NCBI RefSeq assembly: GCF_901482605.1 | Contig: NZ_LR590481.1 | Span: forward strand, 372,001 to 436,000 | Direction: 5' to 3' | DNA from: Hathewaya histolytica | Lineage (GTDB): Bacteria > Bacillota > Clostridia > Clostridiales > Clostridiaceae | Length of the DNA stretch: 64,000 bases | Part shown: positions 35,831-46,553 of the stretch, one piece after another | How the letters are laid out: the number at the start of each line of letters is the position of its first letter | Position numbering within the stretch: the stretch's first letter is position 1 | The notes under the pieces: model-generated | What the model was told of the DNA's origin: nothing | What the model saw: the letters and a program-made list of their open reading frames with translations, nothing else | Database searches by the model: none | Program-made: the position numbers and the translations under genes

Positions 35831-36877
35831 TTGGAAGGGGTACCCCAAAAAATAGATAGGATAATTTTATTTTTCCTTGTATATACTATAAGTTTTGTGG
35901 TTTTCTTTGGAACTTTAAAGTATACTTATCTTTTTTTAATAGCTTTAATTTTTGCCATGATCCTAAGAAAACCTACAAGATTTTTAATGAACAAATGTAA
36001 AATTAATAGCACTTTGGCATGTTTAACAACAAACGTTGTTTTTTTTACTATTATATTTGTTATACTATATTTTAGTATAACATCCATTTCACATGAGATA
36101 ATTCAATTTGGGAAGAACGCTCAAGGTTATGTTACATCTAACAAGGATAAAATTTATGCTTTATTTGAAGAGATACAACATAGATATAATAATATTGACC
36201 CAACCTTAATAAATGACATAAAATCTTATGCTTATAATTTTGTATCAAAGTATTCTGGAAGTATTATGGACTTCTCTGCAAGAACTGTGACCTTTGCTAT
36301 AGGTATCATATCTAATTTACCTTATTTAATGATGGTAGTGTTCTTTTCCATAATAGCAACTTATTTTTTTACAAAGGATATGGTTATGGAAAAGGGATTT
36401 GCAAAGCTCTATAAGTTTAAAGAAAAAAAGTATATTCATATATACAGTGAAGCCAAAAAGAAATTATTAAATTATATGATTTCCTATTTAATAATTATAT
36501 CTTTAACATTTATAGAAACCCTAATAGTATTTTTAGCTTTAGATATAAAATATGCTGTTATATTAAGCATAATATCTGGAATTGCTGATATATTGCCAGT
36601 TCTAGGAGTTGGTACTATATATACTCCTTTAGTTATTTTTTATTGGATTACGGGAAACAAGTTTACAGCTATAGCTTTAATTATTTCTTATGCTATAATA
36701 TCTGCTATAAGACAAATAGTTGAACCAAAACTAGTGTCTAGTTCTTTAGGTATTCATCCTGTAGCAGTAATAGCAGCCATATTTATTGGGCTTACAGTAA
36801 ATGGAGTTATGGGAATGATATATTTTATGTTTTTAGTAGTTTTTTATAATCTTTTAAAACAAGTAGATGTACTTTAA
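35831..36877 (+). CDS. AI-2E-family (PF01594) membrane exporter
   Basis: This 348-aa protein has about eight hydrophobic segments in the AI-2E-transporter pattern: a helical pair at the N-terminus (IILFFLVYTISFVVFFGTLK), a long extracytosolic region (~80-150) and a C-terminal block with LPVLGVGTIYTPLVIFYWI and EPKLVSSSLGIHPVAVIAAI. It starts at TTG 35831 behind AGGAGGTG. The family includes YtvI-type sporulation membrane proteins and proton/sodium antiporters. The name does not prove autoinducer transport. It is followed by a hairpin. Confidence 0.85.
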   Translation: MEGVPQKIDRIILFFLVYTISFVVFFGTLKYTYLFLIALIFAMILRKPTRFLMNKCKINSTLACLTTNVVFFTIIFVILYFSITSISHEIIQFGKNAQGYVTSNKDKIYALFEEIQHRYNNIDPTLINDIKSYAYNFVSKYSGSIMDFSARTVTFAIGIISNLPYLMMVVFFSIIATYFFTKDMVMEKGFAKLYKFKEKKYIHIYSEAKKKLLNYMISYLIIISLTFIETLIVFLALDIKYAVILSIISGIADILPVLGVGTIYTPLVIFYWITGNKFTAIALIISYAIISAIRQIVEPKLVSSSLGIHPVAVIAAIFIGLTVNGVMGMIYFMFLVVFYNLLKQVDVL

Positions 36878-36899
36878 AATATAGATTGCTTTATAGATG

Positions 36900-36938
36900 A
36901 GGTGCTAGACCATATAATTTAGGGTTCTGCACCTTTTA
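36900..36938 (+). terminator. Terminator after the AI-2E-family gene
   Basis: AGGTGC / GCACCT outer stem with a further AGACC / GGGTTCT inner part, then TTTTA. Confidence 0.65.
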
Positions 36939-36981
36939 CTATCTATATTAATAAAGCAGAAAGGGGCCTTAAGTAGATATT

Positions 36982-39900
36982 ATGAGTATAAAAATTATTT
37001 ATGGAAGAAGTGGTAGTGGAAAAACTTCTTATGTTATAGATGAGATAAGAAAAAAGTATAAAAATAGAGAAGAGAAAAACTCACTTATTTTAGTAGTCCC
37101 AGAACAATTGACTTTTCAAACGGAGAAAAAATTAGTAGAAGAGTTTGGTTTTTTAGGTAAGGGAATTGAAGTTTTAAGCTTTAAAAGAATGGCATATAGA
37201 GTATTTAAGGAAGTTGGAGGGGTCACTAGAAGGCATATGGAGTCTTCTGGAAAAACCATGCTTATTTATAAAATTGTAGAAGAACTAAAAGATGAACTTA
37301 AGGTATATTCTACAGCAGCTAGGCAAAGTGGGTTTGTAAGCACATTGGGAGAAATTATATGTGAGTTTAAAAGGTATAATGTAACTCCAGAAGTTTTAAA
37401 TGAATTAAAAGATAATATTGAAGAGAATAGTTTTATATATAATAAAATAAGTGATATTTCATTGATTTATGAGAACTTTGAAAAAGTATTACATAAAGGT
37501 TATATAGATCCAGACGAAGATTTAACTATATTAAAAGGAAAAATATATGAAAGTACAATATTAAAGGATACAGATATTTGGATAGATGAATTTAGCGGAT
37601 TTACACCTCAGCAATATTTAATTTTAGAAGAGCTTATAAAAAATAATTGTAATTTAAATATTACATTAAATATGGATTATAAGGACAGTAAAAACCCTGT
37701 GTTTAGAGAGGTATTTTCTCCTATTATTTATACTGAGGAGAAACTTATAAAAACAGCAGAAAACTTAGGGATTTCCATAGAAGAGCCAGTGGCACTAAGC
37801 AATAATCCTTCTATAAAGTTTAAAGATTCTAAAGAGCTTAGTTATCTTGAACGAAATTATTTTTCATATCCTTTTAAACCTTATGTAGAAGAAACAGAGG
37901 ATATAAAACTTTTTAAAGCTATTAATATATATTCAGAGGTAGAGGAACTTTCAAATGAAATTTTACATTTATGTAGAGATAAAGGTGTAAAGTTTAGTGA
38001 GATTGCAGTAATTACAAGAGAACTTGGTATTTATGAGAATTTAATTAGATCTATATTTGATGAATATAAAATACCTTATTTTATTGATGAGAAAAAGGAT
38101 ATAACTTCTAACAACTTAATAGTGCTTATAACCTCATTAATGGAGATACTAGGAAACAATTGGAGATATGAGAGTATATTTAGATATTTAAAAACTGGGC
38201 TTACAGGTATAGAGAAAAACCATATAGATCTTTTAGAAAATTACGCTCTTAGATCTGGAATAAAGGGTAAAAATGCATGGAATGATGAGGATATTTGGTT
38301 TAAAACTATAAGTTTAAATTATAATCTAAAATATAAGTTAAATAACTTTTTATTTAAGGCCTTTTCAAAAATGGATCAAGGGAAAAGAGGGGATTATTTA
38401 AAGGTATTAGAAGAAAATATTAGTGATATAAGATTTAGAGTAGAGAAAGCCTTTGAACCCATTAATTTAGAAGATAAATTGAAAACGGAAATAGAGGAAA
38501 AGAGAGAACTTATAAATGAGAAGGAACTTCTCCAGTTATTAAAAACTGGAGAATTAGCAGAAATTATAGATATAATCTGTGAAGAAGAGGAAGAAACTAG
38601 TGCAGAAATATTAGAAGTTTTAAATGAGATAGATATTATAAATAGAAGTAAAAATGAGTTTATAAAACCAGTTATAGATTTAAGTAATAGGATAAGAGGC
38701 AGGAAAACTGGAAGTAAGCTTTGTATAGAGTTATTTAACTTTTTAGAAGAACTTAAAGTGAGAGAAAAAATTGAACTATGGATAAAAGATTTTGAACTTC
38801 ATGGTGATGTAGAACTTTTAAATGAGTACAGTAAGATATGGAATTTGGTTATGGAACTTTTGGATCAAGTTGTAGAGGTTCTAGGGGATGAATATATCTC
38901 TCTTAGCCATTTTTCTAGAATACTATTCCTAGGATTTAAAGAACATAAGATGGGATTTATACCTCAGGCATTGCATCAAGTTATTGTAAGTAGTGTTGAA
39001 CGTTTAAGAGGACATAATATAAAATATTTATTTTTAATAGGAGTAAATGACGGTGTATTCCCTCAAATAAATAATAAAGAAGGTATATTTACAGATAATG
39101 ATAGGATATTTCTTAAAGAAAAAGGTGTAGAACTTGCAAAAGACACTAGGACAGCAGCTTTCGAAGAGCAATATCTCATATATACTACTTTAACTCTTGG
39201 AGCTAAATATTTAAGGGTGAGTTACCCTATAGCAGATCACGAAGGGAAGGCTTTAAGACCATCTACTATAATTTCAAGATTAAAGGCTCTTTTTCCACAA
39301 TTAGAAGAGGAAAGTAATGTTATAGAGAAACCGGAAGAAACCCTTATAAATAGCAAAGTACCAGCCTTTAATAATTTTATAGAGCAGCTAAATATAGCTT
39401 GTACAGATGAGGGGTTATCACCATTATGGCAAAGTGTTTTTAGATGGTTCCAAAAAGAACCGCATTGGAAAGATAAGATGGATAAAATATTAGAGGCATT
39501 TTCATATTCTAATCAAGTGGAGTCCTTAGGAAGAGATAATACTTTAAAACTGTATGGTGATAAAAAGACTTTTAGTGTATCTAGAGTAGAAAATTATATA
39601 AGATGTCCTTTTGCATATTTTGTACGATATGGTTTAAAGGCAGAAGAGAGAAAGATATTTACATTAAGTGCTCCGGACCTTGGTACTTTTATGCATAAAG
39701 TATTAGATAGATTTTCGAGAAGCGTAGAAGAAAGTCTTTCTTGGGATTCTGTGGATAGCAAATTAACAAGAGAAATCATAGAAAAGGAAACTATGAAGGA
39801 GATGGAACAATCCTCTGGAAATGTATTTAAGAGGTCTTCTAGGTATGAATATTTTGGAGCCAGAATTAAAAGGGTTTTGATAAGATCAGCAAAACTTATA

Positions 39901-40707
39901 GTTGAACATATGCAAAGAGGGGGATTTCAGCCTTTAGGTTATGAAATAAGCTTTGGTATGGGAGAAGATGGTTATTCCCCAATTAATTTAGAACTAAGTA
40001 CAGGAGATATAGTGCAGTTAGTTGGTAAAATAGATAGGGTGGATAAACTAATATATGATAATGAAGATTATTTTAGAGTAATAGATTATAAGTCTGGTAA
40101 TAAGGATTTTAAACTGTGGGAAGTTTACTATGGTCTTCAAATTCAGCTTCTTACCTATTTAGATGCTATATTGGAAAAGGAAGGGGAACTTGAGAATTTC
40201 CCAGTGTTTCCAGCAGGGATTCTGTATTTTAAGATAGACAATCCAATAATCAAAAATAAGAATAACTTAAGTGATGAGGACATAGAAAAAGAAATAATGA
40301 AAGCTTTAAAAATGAAGGGCTTAATTATTGCAGATACCAAAATAATAAAGGAAATGGATAGAGAAATAGAAGGCGCTTCTTTAATTCTTCCAGTAGGGTT
40401 AAAAAAGGATGGAGATTTTACTAAAACATCACATGTAGCTACAAAGGAACAATTTGATCTTTTAAGGGAGCATGTTAAAGCGAAACTTTTAAAAGCTTGT
40501 GAGGATATGATAGAAGGTAATATCACTATTAAACCTTGTAAAATGGGGAAAACTACTGCATGTGATTATTGCGATTATTCTTCTATTTGTACCTTTGATT
40601 TATCTATGAAAGATAATCAGTATGAGATTTTAAATGAAAAGAAGGATGAGGAAGTTTGGCATCTACTAGAAAAAGAAAAGGAGGAGAGAAAGAATGGGGA
40701 AAATTAA
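36982..40707 (+). CDS. addB: ATP-dependent helicase-nuclease subunit B (AddB)
   Basis: This 1,241-aa protein is the AddB half of the AddAB (RexAB) double-strand-break resection machine. Near the N-terminus it has Walker A GRSGSGKTS (Lys14) and VVPEQLTFQTE. The C-terminal RecB-type nuclease domain has RVENYIRCPFAYFVRYGLKA, the catalytic VIDYKSGNKDF, and a closing cysteine set (ACDYCDYSSICTF) that with the Cys of IRCPF should ligate a 4Fe-4S cluster, as known for AddB. The start is ATG 36982. Its last 14 bases overlap addA, so the two are translated together. Confidence 0.96.
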   Translation: MSIKIIYGRSGSGKTSYVIDEIRKKYKNREEKNSLILVVPEQLTFQTEKKLVEEFGFLGKGIEVLSFKRMAYRVFKEVGGVTRRHMESSGKTMLIYKIVEELKDELKVYSTAARQSGFVSTLGEIICEFKRYNVTPEVLNELKDNIEENSFIYNKISDISLIYENFEKVLHKGYIDPDEDLTILKGKIYESTILKDTDIWIDEFSGFTPQQYLILEELIKNNCNLNITLNMDYKDSKNPVFREVFSPIIYTEEKLIKTAENLGISIEEPVALSNNPSIKFKDSKELSYLERNYFSYPFKPYVEETEDIKLFKAINIYSEVEELSNEILHLCRDKGVKFSEIAVITRELGIYENLIRSIFDEYKIPYFIDEKKDITSNNLIVLITSLMEILGNNWRYESIFRYLKTGLTGIEKNHIDLLENYALRSGIKGKNAWNDEDIWFKTISLNYNLKYKLNNFLFKAFSKMDQGKRGDYLKVLEENISDIRFRVEKAFEPINLEDKLKTEIEEKRELINEKELLQLLKTGELAEIIDIICEEEEETSAEILEVLNEIDIINRSKNEFIKPVIDLSNRIRGRKTGSKLCIELFNFLEELKVREKIELWIKDFELHGDVELLNEYSKIWNLVMELLDQVVEVLGDEYISLSHFSRILFLGFKEHKMGFIPQALHQVIVSSVERLRGHNIKYLFLIGVNDGVFPQINNKEGIFTDNDRIFLKEKGVELAKDTRTAAFEEQYLIYTTLTLGAKYLRVSYPIADHEGKALRPSTIISRLKALFPQLEEESNVIEKPEETLINSKVPAFNNFIEQLNIACTDEGLSPLWQSVFRWFQKEPHWKDKMDKILEAFSYSNQVESLGRDNTLKLYGDKKTFSVSRVENYIRCPFAYFVRYGLKAEERKIFTLSAPDLGTFMHKVLDRFSRSVEESLSWDSVDSKLTREIIEKETMKEMEQSSGNVFKRSSRYEYFGARIKRVLIRSAKLIVEHMQRGGFQPLGYEISFGMGEDGYSPINLELSTGDIVQLVGKIDRVDKLIYDNEDYFRVIDYKSGNKDFKLWEVYYGLQIQLLTYLDAILEKEGELENFPVFPAGILYFKIDNPIIKNKNNLSDEDIEKEIMKALKMKGLIIADTKIIKEMDREIEGASLILPVGLKKDGDFTKTSHVATKEQFDLLREHVKAKLLKACEDMIEGNITIKPCKMGKTTACDYCDYSSICTFDLSMKDNQYEILNEKKDEEVWHLLEKEKEERKNGEN

Positions 40708-43700
40708 ATGGACAGAAGAGCAAAGTAAGGTAATTTACACGAGAAATTGTAATCTCTTAGTAGCTGCGGCAGCAGGTTCAGGAAAAACAGCAGTATTGGT
40801 TCAAAGAATAATAAATATGATAATGGATGAAGAAAATCCAGTAGATATAGATAAATTATTAGTTGTTACCTTTACAAATGCTGCAGCTTCAGAGATGAGA
40901 GAGAGAATAGGAGATGCTCTTTCAAAGGAAATAGGAGAAAGAGGAAATTCTATCAGACTTCAAAGACAATTAACCTTATTAAATAAAGCTAGCATTACAA
41001 CCATTCACTCCTTTTGTTTAAATGTAATAAAAAATAATTTTCACAAAGTAGATGTTGACCCAGGATTTAGAGTTGCTGATCAGACAGAGGTTGTTCTTTT
41101 AAAAAATGAAACACTTGAAGAATTATTTGAACATAAGTATGAAAATATAAAAGGTGAAAATTTAGAGGAGAAATGTACTGGAGAAGAATTTTTAAACTTA
41201 GTTGAAACTTATTGTAGTAATAAAGATGATAGTGCTTTACTGGAATTAGTTTTAAGGATACATAGTTTTTCTAATACGGCACCTAACCCAAGGGCTTGGT
41301 TAATAGAACAAAGTGAAGAATTTAATATGGATAAATTTACCAATATAGAAGATACAAAATGGGTAAAAATATTAAAAAATAATATAAATATGGAACTAGA
41401 AGGTCAGTATGAGCAGTATAAAGATGTATACAACTTAGTGTGCAATATAGAGGAATTAAATGCTTACGAACCAGTTATAAGAGAAGAACTTTCTATTATT
41501 AATGATCTAATGCAGGCTCTAAAAAGCTCTTTTGAAAATTTCTTACAGGAACTAAGTACAGTAAAGTTTGGAAGATTACCTTCAGTTAGAAAAATAGAAA
41601 ATAAAGATGCAAAAGATAAAGTTCAAAAGATAAGAAATTCTATTAAAAAATCCTTAGATGAACTTTCTAAAAACTATTCTTCTATAACCGAAGAAGATAT
41701 AAAAAGTTCATACATTAAGATTTATCCTATTATAAAGAACCTAGTCGAACTCGTAATTCAATTTGACTCTTTATATAAGTTAAAGAAAAAAGAAAAAGGT
41801 ATTATAGATTTTAATGATTTTGAGCATTTTTGCTTAGAAATATTAATAGAAAAAGATGAAGAGGGGAACTGGATAAAGAATGAAGAAGGAATATATATTC
41901 CTTCAGACACGGCGATAGAATTAAGGGATAAGTATGATGAAATATTAATTGATGAATATCAAGACTCGAACTTAGTTCAGGAACTTATATTAAATTTAGT
42001 TTCAAAAATTAGTGAAGGAAGCCCAAACATATTTATGGTTGGGGACATAAAGCAGAGTATATATAGATTTAGACAGGCAAAACCAGAACTTTTCCTTAGT
42101 AAGTATAATTCTTATTCAGAAGTAAATGAAGATTCTCTTTATAAAAAGATTTTACTTTTTAAAAACTTTAGAAGTAGAGAAGAGGTTTTAGATGGAGTGA
42201 ATTTTATCTTTAAGAGCATAATGTCAGAGAGAATTGGGGAACTAGAGTATAATGAAAAGGAAGCACTAAATCTTGGAGCAAACTATGAAAATTATATAGA
42301 AGGTGCTGAATTAGGTGGAGATATAGAACTTCATATTTTAGAGAAAAATTCTGACACGGAAAAGGAAAATGAATTAGATAAAATAGGTGATAACTTTTCT
42401 GATGAATTAGAAGAATTAGATGAGCCAACAGACATAGCTTATGAGGCTAAGATTACAGCAAATAGGATTAAAGAATTTATAGAAAATAAAGAAAAACCTT
42501 TTATGGTTTTAGATAAAGAAACAAAAGAATATAGAAGAGTAATGTATAAGGATATAGTAATACTTCTAAGAAGTACTGTGAATTGGTCAGAGCAATTCAT
42601 AGAAGAGTTTAAAAAATATAATATACCTGTATATGCAGATACTAGTACGGGGTATTTTGAAACTATTGAAATTAAAACCATGCTAAGTCTTCTTCAAATT
42701 ATTGATAACCCGATACAGGATATTCCACTTCTAGCTGTAATGCGTTCACCAATAGGAGGGTTTTCGTCTGAAGACTTTGTTTATATAAGAGAGAACAATA
42801 ACAATATTAGTTTTTATGAAGCATGCATTAACTACATTGAAGAAGAGGAAACTGAACTTAAAGTAAAATTAAAAGAGTTTTACACAAAGATAAATCATTG
42901 GAGAGAAAGGTCTTTATATACTCCTATAGATCAATTTATATGGTATTTATATATGGAAACTGGATATTACGGTTTTGTAGGTGCACTAAAAGGTGGCATG
43001 CAAAAACAGGCAAATTTAAAAGTATTATTTCAAAGGGCTAGAGAGTATGAAAATACTAGTTATAGCGGACTTTTTAACTTTATAAACTTTATAAATAAAT
43101 TAAAGAAAAACAGTGGTGATATGGGAAGTGCTAAGATATTAGGTGAAAATGAAGATGTAGTTAGAATAATGAGTATTCATAAAAGTAAGGGTCTAGAATT
43201 TCCTATAGTTTTTCTATGTGGTATTGGGAAACAATTTAACTTAAAAGATTTAAGTAGTAACCTTCTTCTTCACCATGAACTAGGCTTTGGACCAGATTTA
43301 ATAGATTTTGAAAGAAGGATATCGTATCCTATACCTGTAAAAAGAGCTATTAGAGAGAAGATAGCGGTGGAAACACTTTCAGAAGAGATGAGAATATTGT
43401 ATGTAGCACTTACAAGAGCAAAAGAGAAATTAATTTTAATAGGCGGAGTCCGTGATATAACTAATTTTATAAAAAAATCTTATGAAAATGCACAAGATAA
43501 TAGAATAAAAGTTCCTGAGTTTATAACTATAAAAGGTAGGAGTTATCTAGATTGGATTACCATGGCTCTTGTAAAGCATAGAGAAGTTGCAAAGGATTTA
43601 GAGAAAGAGTTATACAGATTCAATAAAGAGGAAATTTGCATAGAAAACACTATAGACGATAAGTCAAAGTGGAGCATTCGAATTTGGGATAAAAGCGATA

Positions 43701-44509
43701 TGGAAGAAGTTTTACAAGGGGAAGAGCAGGATAGAGGTGAATGTGTAAAAAGACTTCTTGAAGGTTATTTAAAAGAAGATGATGAAAATAGTTATGATGA
43801 TTTTGTAGAAAATAGATTATCTTATAAATATCCATATATAAAAGCTTCAGAGCTTCCAACGGTTCTAAGTGTATCGGAATTGAAAAGAAGATTTAATACT
43901 ATGGAAGTTGAGAATTCGGGTAGTTTAATAAAACCTCATTTAAAACAAAGGCCTTCATTTATGGAGGGAAAATCAAAATTAACAGGAGCTGAACGTGGAA
44001 CTGTATTTCATGCTGTCATGGAGTATCTGGATTTCACTAAGATAAGCTCTATAGATGAAATAGAAAATCAAATTTTTAATCTCTACGCTAGGGAATTTAT
44101 TACGGAAGAAGAAAGTAAGGCTGTTAATCCTAATAAAATATTAAAATTTTTTAATACAGAACTAGGTAAGAGAATTATAAAAGCTTTTCCTAAAGTTTAT
44201 AGGGAGGTAGAATTTCATATTCCATTAAAGAGTACAGAGGTATTTAAAGATTTAGATGTGGAACTTTATAAAGGGGAAGAAATTCTTCTTCAAGGAATAA
44301 TAGATTGTTATTTTGAAGAGAATGATGAAATTATACTACTAGACTATAAAACAGATTTTATTTTAGAAGGAGAAGAGGAGATTCTTAAGGAGAGATATAA
44401 AAGCCAACTTCAATATTATTCAAAAGCTATAGCAGAAATAACAGGAAAAGAGGTAAGTGAGAAATACTTATATTTATTTACTCTTGATAAGTGCGTAAGG
44501 ATAAATTAA
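40694..44509 (+). CDS. addA: ATP-dependent helicase-nuclease subunit A (AddA)
   Basis: This 1,271-aa UvrD-type superfamily 1 helicase has motif I AAAAGSGKTAVLV (Lys31), VTFTNAAASEMRER (Ia), ILIDEYQDSN (II), VGDIKQSIYRFRQA (III), MSIHKSKGLEFPIV (V) and LYVALTRAKEKLIL (VI). The C-terminal nuclease domain has ERGTVFHAVMEYLD and LLDYKTDF. With AddB it unwinds and degrades DNA ends up to Chi and loads RecA. The ATG lies inside the addB 3' end behind AGGAGAG. Confidence 0.97.
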   Translation: MGKIKWTEEQSKVIYTRNCNLLVAAAAGSGKTAVLVQRIINMIMDEENPVDIDKLLVVTFTNAAASEMRERIGDALSKEIGERGNSIRLQRQLTLLNKASITTIHSFCLNVIKNNFHKVDVDPGFRVADQTEVVLLKNETLEELFEHKYENIKGENLEEKCTGEEFLNLVETYCSNKDDSALLELVLRIHSFSNTAPNPRAWLIEQSEEFNMDKFTNIEDTKWVKILKNNINMELEGQYEQYKDVYNLVCNIEELNAYEPVIREELSIINDLMQALKSSFENFLQELSTVKFGRLPSVRKIENKDAKDKVQKIRNSIKKSLDELSKNYSSITEEDIKSSYIKIYPIIKNLVELVIQFDSLYKLKKKEKGIIDFNDFEHFCLEILIEKDEEGNWIKNEEGIYIPSDTAIELRDKYDEILIDEYQDSNLVQELILNLVSKISEGSPNIFMVGDIKQSIYRFRQAKPELFLSKYNSYSEVNEDSLYKKILLFKNFRSREEVLDGVNFIFKSIMSERIGELEYNEKEALNLGANYENYIEGAELGGDIELHILEKNSDTEKENELDKIGDNFSDELEELDEPTDIAYEAKITANRIKEFIENKEKPFMVLDKETKEYRRVMYKDIVILLRSTVNWSEQFIEEFKKYNIPVYADTSTGYFETIEIKTMLSLLQIIDNPIQDIPLLAVMRSPIGGFSSEDFVYIRENNNNISFYEACINYIEEEETELKVKLKEFYTKINHWRERSLYTPIDQFIWYLYMETGYYGFVGALKGGMQKQANLKVLFQRAREYENTSYSGLFNFINFINKLKKNSGDMGSAKILGENEDVVRIMSIHKSKGLEFPIVFLCGIGKQFNLKDLSSNLLLHHELGFGPDLIDFERRISYPIPVKRAIREKIAVETLSEEMRILYVALTRAKEKLILIGGVRDITNFIKKSYENAQDNRIKVPEFITIKGRSYLDWITMALVKHREVAKDLEKELYRFNKEEICIENTIDDKSKWSIRIWDKSDMEEVLQGEEQDRGECVKRLLEGYLKEDDENSYDDFVENRLSYKYPYIKASELPTVLSVSELKRRFNTMEVENSGSLIKPHLKQRPSFMEGKSKLTGAERGTVFHAVMEYLDFTKISSIDEIENQIFNLYAREFITEEESKAVNPNKILKFFNTELGKRIIKAFPKVYREVEFHIPLKSTEVFKDLDVELYKGEEILLQGIIDCYFEENDEIILLDYKTDFILEGEEEILKERYKSQLQYYSKAIAEITGKEVSEKYLYLFTLDKCVRIN

Positions 44510-44525
44510 TTTATGAGGTGATTTA

Positions 44526-45338
44526 GTGATTAGTTTTATAAAAAGACTTATGAAAAGATATATAGAGCATGATCTATATGCCTTAGCTTCACAATTGGCG
44601 TATAGCCTTATTCTTTCCTTATTTCCTTTTTTGATTTTTCTACTTACTATGGTTGGATATAGTTCTATTGATGTTGGGGAAGTTTTAAGGGGGTTACATT
44701 CTATAATTCCAGAGACATCCTACGAGCTAATTTCAGATACAGTTGTAGAAGTGTTAAAAGGTGGAAGAAGTGACTTATTATCTTTCAGTATAATAGGTAC
44801 AATTTGGGCTGCATCTAGTGGTTTTAGAGCTGTAATTAAAGCTTTAAATAAAGCCTATGATGATGAGGAGAGAAGGCCTTATATAAAGGTTGTATTTATG
44901 TCTATTATAGCCATGATAAGTCTAGTTATAATTTTGTTATTTGCTTTTTCTTTTGTGGTTTTTGGCGAGATGTTAGGCAATGCTTTAATAGGATATTTAG
45001 GCTTATCATCATCCTTTAAATTAAACTGGAATATATTAAGATATGGAACGGCTATATTTTTTATGATTGTTATATTTTCTATACTTTATTATGTTACTCC
45101 CTCTAGAAAGGTACATTGGAAAGACACATTGCCCGGAGCTATATTTTCAAGTACAGGATGGATAGTTGCATCGGAGATTTTTGCTCTTTATGTAGGCAGA
45201 TTTAATAGTTATTCTAGGATTTATGGGAGTTTGGGAGCCGTAATTGTGCTTATGGTATGGTTATTTATTAGTGCTATGATTATTCTTTTAGGTGGAGAAA
45301 TAAATGCTATGCTAAGTGATGGTAAAAGGGATAAATAG
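44526..45338 (+). CDS. YihY/BrkB-family inner membrane protein
   Basis: This 270-aa protein has six hydrophobic helices and the family landmarks LASQLAYSLILSLFPFLIFL near the N-terminus, SSGFRAVIKALNKAYD, and FNSYSRIYGSLGAVIVLMVW near the C-terminus. The start is GTG 44526 behind GAGGTGATTTA, 16 bp after addA. The family was once called RNase BN, a name now known to be wrong. The actual role is unclear. Confidence 0.9.
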   Translation: MISFIKRLMKRYIEHDLYALASQLAYSLILSLFPFLIFLLTMVGYSSIDVGEVLRGLHSIIPETSYELISDTVVEVLKGGRSDLLSFSIIGTIWAASSGFRAVIKALNKAYDDEERRPYIKVVFMSIIAMISLVIILLFAFSFVVFGEMLGNALIGYLGLSSSFKLNWNILRYGTAIFFMIVIFSILYYVTPSRKVHWKDTLPGAIFSSTGWIVASEIFALYVGRFNSYSRIYGSLGAVIVLMVWLFISAMIILLGGEINAMLSDGKRDK

Positions 45339-45404
45339 GGACTAAGTTTTTGATTTATGGACATAATTTAGAAAAGTATATTATTTAAATATAGAGGAGG
45401 AATT

Positions 45405-45740
45405 ATGTCAATGAATAAGGTTTTTTTAATAGGGAGAATAACAACAGATGCTACATTAAAAACTACGGCAGAAGGTAAAAAAGTTTACACTAAATTTCCT
45501 ATAGCTGTAGATAGGGATTACACTCAAAAGGATGGAAATAAACAGGCAGATTTTTTTCAAATAATCATATGGGGAACCATGGCAGAAAATTTAGTTAAGT
45601 ATCTGAATAAAGGAAAACTTATAAGTGTTATAGGAAAGCTTAGAAATCATAATTATGAGAATAAAGAAGGGGAAAAGAAATACTATACAGAAGTGTTCTG
45701 TGAAGAGATAAAGTTTTTAGAATATAAAAAAGCAGAATAG
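45405..45740 (+). CDS. Single-stranded DNA-binding protein, short form without acidic tail
   Basis: This 111-aa protein is one complete OB fold of the SSB family (MSMNKVFLIGRITTDATLKT; DFFQIIIWGTMAENLVKYLN; EVFCEEIKFLEYKK). It ends at KKAE, directly after the OB fold, with no Gly-rich linker and no DDxPF tip that recruits repair partners. The main SSB of clostridia is longer and lies between rpsF and rpsR, so this is probably a secondary SSB. The start is ATG 45405 behind GAGGAGG. Confidence 0.88.
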   Translation: MSMNKVFLIGRITTDATLKTTAEGKKVYTKFPIAVDRDYTQKDGNKQADFFQIIIWGTMAENLVKYLNKGKLISVIGKLRNHNYENKEGEKKYYTEVFCEEIKFLEYKKAE

Positions 45741-45883
45741 TATTTGGTATAATAAATCAAACTCTTATAAAATTGAATGTTAAATCTTTATGATTTTATT
45801 GTATTTTAGGTTCTTTATACATTATAATTAATACAGAATAATTAGTCTAGAAAATATATTTAGCATCTTAAAGGAGTTTAGAA

Positions 45884-46342
45884 ATGATAAAGGTACTAGA
45901 AATAGCCTTATGGGCAGCAGTTCCCTTATTAGAACAAAGATGGGCAATACCTAATGGAATTTTAATTCAAAAAATGAATCCATTTGTTGTATTCCTAGCA
46001 GCATATATAGGAAGCCTACTTCCTGTTCCATTTATTATGCTACTCTTCGATAAACTTTTCGATATATTAGGTCGTTATAAAATTTTTGCATGGGCTTATA
46101 GAATAGTAGAAAAGAAGATAGAAAAGAATAGGGAAAAATTTGAGAAGTATAAAGAACCTGCATTAATTACATTTATAGCCATACCACTTCCGACAACTGG
46201 AGTGTGGACAGGCACTGTTATAGCAGCTTTTTTAAAGTTTGATTTTAAAAAATCCATGTTTTGTGCAGCTGTAGGAGCTTTGGGATCAGCTATATTAATA
46301 ACTTTACTTACAGTGTTTATACCAAGCTTACTAGGTTATTAA
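45884..46342 (+). CDS. Small multidrug-export-family membrane protein
   Basis: This 152-aa protein has four hydrophobic helices and the conserved PLLEQRWAIPNGI and FIAIPLPTTGVWTGTVIAAF segments of PF06695 (small multidrug export protein). The family name derives from limited data, so transport of drugs is not assured. ATG 45884 behind AAAGGAG. Confidence 0.8.
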   Translation: MIKVLEIALWAAVPLLEQRWAIPNGILIQKMNPFVVFLAAYIGSLLPVPFIMLLFDKLFDILGRYKIFAWAYRIVEKKIEKNREKFEKYKEPALITFIAIPLPTTGVWTGTVIAAFLKFDFKKSMFCAAVGALGSAILITLLTVFIPSLLGY

Positions 46343-46366
46343 TACATAAAAACTTAATAAGATTAT

Positions 46367-46399
46367 AAAAACTATGCTTAAATAAGAGTATAGTTTTTT
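46367..46399 (+). terminator. Terminator after 46342
   Basis: AAAACTATGCTT / AGAGTATAGTTTT with one wobble, then TTTTTT. Confidence 0.75.
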
Positions 46400-46553
46400 G
46401 TTTTATAGATATAAGAATTAATGTTTAAATTTTTAGATTATTCAAAAAATAAGTGATATAATATGAGATATAGTATATTTTAAAGGCATTACACAAGCTT
46501 CAGTTAAACTTATTTAACTTTGTATAGCGGTATTTAATTAAGGGGGAAATAAG

